Assembly: GCA_945833775.1 (NCBI GenBank)
Contig: CAMAGI010000014.1
Coordinates: 1-33,454 of the forward strand
DNA from: an uncultured Lachnospiraceae bacterium
GTDB taxonomy: Bacteria; Bacillota; Clostridia; Lachnospirales; Lachnospiraceae
Reading direction: 5' to 3'
Length of the DNA stretch: 33,454 nt
The notes under the pieces are model-generated. The model was not told where the DNA came from. It did not search any database and was given only the letters and a program-made list of their open reading frames with translations. Below, in pieces: positions 31,166 to 33,454 of this stretch. Within the stretch, counting starts at the first letter, position 1; every line of letters starts with the position of its first letter. A program made the translations under genes and the position numbers.

Positions 31166-31200
31166 ACGCATCAAGTAGTAAACGAAACTACATGATGCGT
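31166..31200. repeat. Long inverted repeat at the transcription start region
   Basis: ACGCATCA-A-GTAGT-AAACGAA-ACTAC-A-TGATGCGT: 8+5 bp with one A/A mismatch. Confidence 0.8.
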
Positions 31201-31268
31201 TTTAAAATACATAAGATGCGGAATTATAGATAAAATATTAGAATGAAAATAGAAGAGGAGGAATTCTT

Positions 31269-31919
31269 ATGCAGATAACAATTCGGGAACCGGGCAGCGC
31301 CCTCACACATTTTGCGGCAATGATGATGGCTGTTTTTGCGGCGGTACCGCTGTTGGTGAAGGCGGGATTGACTGCAGGCACGGACAACTTTGTTGCCATG
31401 GTAATTTTTATATTCAGTATGATTCTTCTGTATGGAGCGAGTGCACTGTATCACTCCATCAATGTGAGCGGGAGAGCACTTCGCATCTTCCGCAAAATGG
31501 ATCATATGATGATATTCGTACTGATTGCGGGCTCCTACACGCCGGTATGTATGATCGTACTGGGCGGAGAACTGGGATATCACTTATTGTTCCTGGTGTG
31601 GAGCATCGCACTTGTGGGCATGATTATCAAGGCCTGCTGGGTGACCTGTCCGAAATGGTTCTCCTCGGTTATTTATATCGCAATGGGATGGGTGTGTGTG
31701 CTCGTGTTCGGACAGCTCCTGGCGACACTGCCCACAGTAGCTTTTCTGTGGCTTTTGGCAGGTGGACTGATTTATACCGCGGGCGGTGTTATCTACGCCC
31801 TGAAACTGCCTGTTTTTAATGCAAAGCACAGATTTTTCGGTTCTCACGAGATCTTTCATCTGTTTGTGATGGGAGGAAGCATCTGCCATTTCATTTTTAT
31901 GTACCTGTACGTAGCCTAG
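31269..31919 (+). CDS. Hemolysin III family (TrhA/PAQR-like) membrane protein
   Basis: LTHFAAMMMAV, YGASALYHS, RKMDHMMIFVLIAGSYTPVC, GSHEIFHLFVMGGSICHF. Confidence 0.93.
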   Translation: MQITIREPGSALTHFAAMMMAVFAAVPLLVKAGLTAGTDNFVAMVIFIFSMILLYGASALYHSINVSGRALRIFRKMDHMMIFVLIAGSYTPVCMIVLGGELGYHLLFLVWSIALVGMIIKACWVTCPKWFSSVIYIAMGWVCVLVFGQLLATLPTVAFLWLLAGGLIYTAGGVIYALKLPVFNAKHRFFGSHEIFHLFVMGGSICHFIFMYLYVA

Positions 31920-31964
31920 AAGACAAAACGCTTTCTCTGCGTCATAAATCAGATGAAAAGAAAC

Positions 31965-31994
31965 TTGCCGTGAACGGAGGAGAGTGCGTATAAT
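31965..31994 (+). promoter_or_regulatory. Promoter of the TIR-domain gene
   Basis: TTGCCG, 18-bp spacer, TATAAT. Confidence 0.65.
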
Positions 31995-32051
31995 GGACAT
32001 AAGCGGGTGTTTTGTTCAAACTCTCGACCCGTAAAACGGAGGTACTGACAA

Positions 32052-33454
32052 ATGATAATCAAGACCAAAGGAGACAGCAGTCCCCGCGGGAAACAGAGAA
32101 TTTACCTGATCGGAGATGAGCGGGATCTTGCCGCCTATGCACTTGGGCAGGAGAAGGATTCCCTCTGTAACCGGATATTCGATATCGTCAGCTGCGCCAT
32201 CTGCTATGCACAGCCCGGCGAAGAGACGGAGACATTTCTGGAGCTTCTGCAGAATCCTCAGAAGGTGCAGATGGTAACCGCGGTGATCACAAGCCGCTTT
32301 TTTGAACATGAGGCGTCCATGAAGGCGCTGAGGTATGCGGTGGAGCATCATATCCCTGTGCTGCCGATTCTGGAGGAAGAGGGGATTGAGTATCGGTTCA
32401 ATCAACTGTGCGGGGATCTGCAGTGCCTCAATCCCAACAGACAGGACCGGACGGAGATAGCCTATGAGGAGAAGCTCCGCAGTTTTTTGGAGAAAACTCT
32501 GGTGGATGAGCATACAGCCGAACAGGTGCGGGAGGCTTTCGACGCCTATATTTTCCTAAGCTACCGCAAAAAGGACCGCGAATATGTGCAGGAATTGATG
32601 CATTTGATTCATGGAAATTCGTTCTGCCGTGATGTGGCGATCTGGTACGATGAATTTCTGGTACCGGGGGAGGATTTTAACGATGCCATCCGGGGAGCGA
32701 TCTGCAAGAGCAACTTATTCGTCCTTGCGGTGACCCCGAATCTGATCAACGAAAAAAATTACGTGCAGGAGATCGAATATCCCTTTGCGCGGAACGAGCA
32801 GAAATCGCGTATGGCGGTGGAGATGCTCTCCACGGATCAGCAGCGTCTGAGTGAACTGTATCCGGATCTTCCCCGGTGCATTCACCCTGAGAAAGCGGCG
32901 GATCTGGAGGACGAACTCTGGAATGCCCTCAAAGACCATATCCGTATGAACAATAAAAATACTCCTTCCCAGTGCTACCTGATGGGTCTTGCCTATCTGA
33001 ACGGAATCGACGTGGAAGTGGATTATGAGAGAGCAGTACAGTTGATCACGCAGGCGGCGGAATACGGGTCGGCGGATGCGGTGGAGAAACTGATTCACAT
33101 GTATGAAAAAGGAATCGGTGTTCACAGAGATTACGAGGCCGCTCTTCGGTGGCAGCGCAGGCTGATTGACTGCTATAACAATGCCAAGAGTCCATTGGAG
33201 GCCTTGAAACTGACCCTTGCGGTCTACAATTACGCGGCGGGCTTCAGCCGGCTGGGAAGAAAGCAGGAAGCCCGGAAATACTATGAGAGCACGCTGGCCC
33301 TTGGTCGGGAGGCGATGGAAAGCCGGACGGAGGGACGTGAAATGTTTCAGCGGATTCTGACAAGCTGCTGCTATCAGCTTTCGGAAATCTGCGATGAGCT
33401 GGGAGAGCGGGATGCTTCCGCCGAGTACTTGCGGATGGCGGAGGAGTTCCACAG
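32052..33454 (+). CDS. TIR-domain protein with Sel1-like repeats, truncated by window end (not in ORF track)
   Basis: ATG 32052 with SD ggagg; open for 467 codons to the window edge; AYIFLSYRKKDREYV...AIWYDEFLVPGEDFNDAIRGAICKSNLFVLAVTPNLINEKNYVQEIEYPFA (TIR), then YLMGLAYLNGIDVEVDYERAVQLITQAAEYGSADAVEKLIHMYEKGIGVHRDYEAALRW (Sel1-like). Confidence 0.9.
   Translation, partial: MIIKTKGDSSPRGKQRIYLIGDERDLAAYALGQEKDSLCNRIFDIVSCAICYAQPGEETETFLELLQNPQKVQMVTAVITSRFFEHEASMKALRYAVEHHIPVLPILEEEGIEYRFNQLCGDLQCLNPNRQDRTEIAYEEKLRSFLEKTLVDEHTAEQVREAFDAYIFLSYRKKDREYVQELMHLIHGNSFCRDVAIWYDEFLVPGEDFNDAIRGAICKSNLFVLAVTPNLINEKNYVQEIEYPFARNEQKSRMAVEMLSTDQQRLSELYPDLPRCIHPEKAADLEDELWNALKDHIRMNNKNTPSQCYLMGLAYLNGIDVEVDYERAVQLITQAAEYGSADAVEKLIHMYEKGIGVHRDYEAALRWQRRLIDCYNNAKSPLEALKLTLAVYNYAAGFSRLGRKQEARKYYESTLALGREAMESRTEGREMFQRILTSCCYQLSEICDELGERDASAEYLRMAEEFH

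Noticed and set aside
31269-33454. Hemolysin III plus TIR gene as a two-gene defence operon with a membrane effector
   Set aside because: The TIR gene has its own promoter and hemolysin III/TrhA is a common housekeeping membrane protein; adjacency alone does not support a system.

Overview
This 33.5-kb window looks like a Firmicutes/Clostridia (probably Lachnospiraceae) chromosomal segment, dominated by housekeeping genes. Plus-strand left half: the 3' end of a Sua5/YwlC-like gene, rpiB, upp, a dCMP deaminase, a coiled-coil SleB/CwlJ-type hydrolase, and a complete F1Fo ATP synthase operon (atpZ/I-B-E-F-H-A-G-D-C). Then come a small unknown protein, a METTL25-like methyltransferase and an 848-aa anchored protein. 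Minus-strand middle: a QueT-like ECF S-component, a DUF3592 protein, BioY, a dnaD-dnaC-like-PRPP synthase operon and murC. Plus-strand right part: glgC, glgD, spoVG, pth, mfd, hemolysin III (TrhA/PAQR), and a TIR-domain/Sel1-like gene truncated by the window edge and missing from the supplied ORF track. The strongest unusual signals are: (1) a seven-member DnaA-box cluster, four boxes perfect and three of them abutting with exact 9-bp periodicity, upstream of the dnaD/dnaC/prs operon; (2) the truncated tandem (pseudo)TIR-TIR-Sel1 protein; (3) an 80-nt nested stem structure after atpC that encloses the next gene's start codon; (4) a three-hairpin leader before the queT-like gene; (5) two BirA-like operators bracketing the bioY promoter; (6) an apparently catalytically dead C39-like domain; (7) a Na+-type c-ring signature; and (8) a probable leaderless atp operon mRNA. 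All calls come from reading the sequence; no database search was run.
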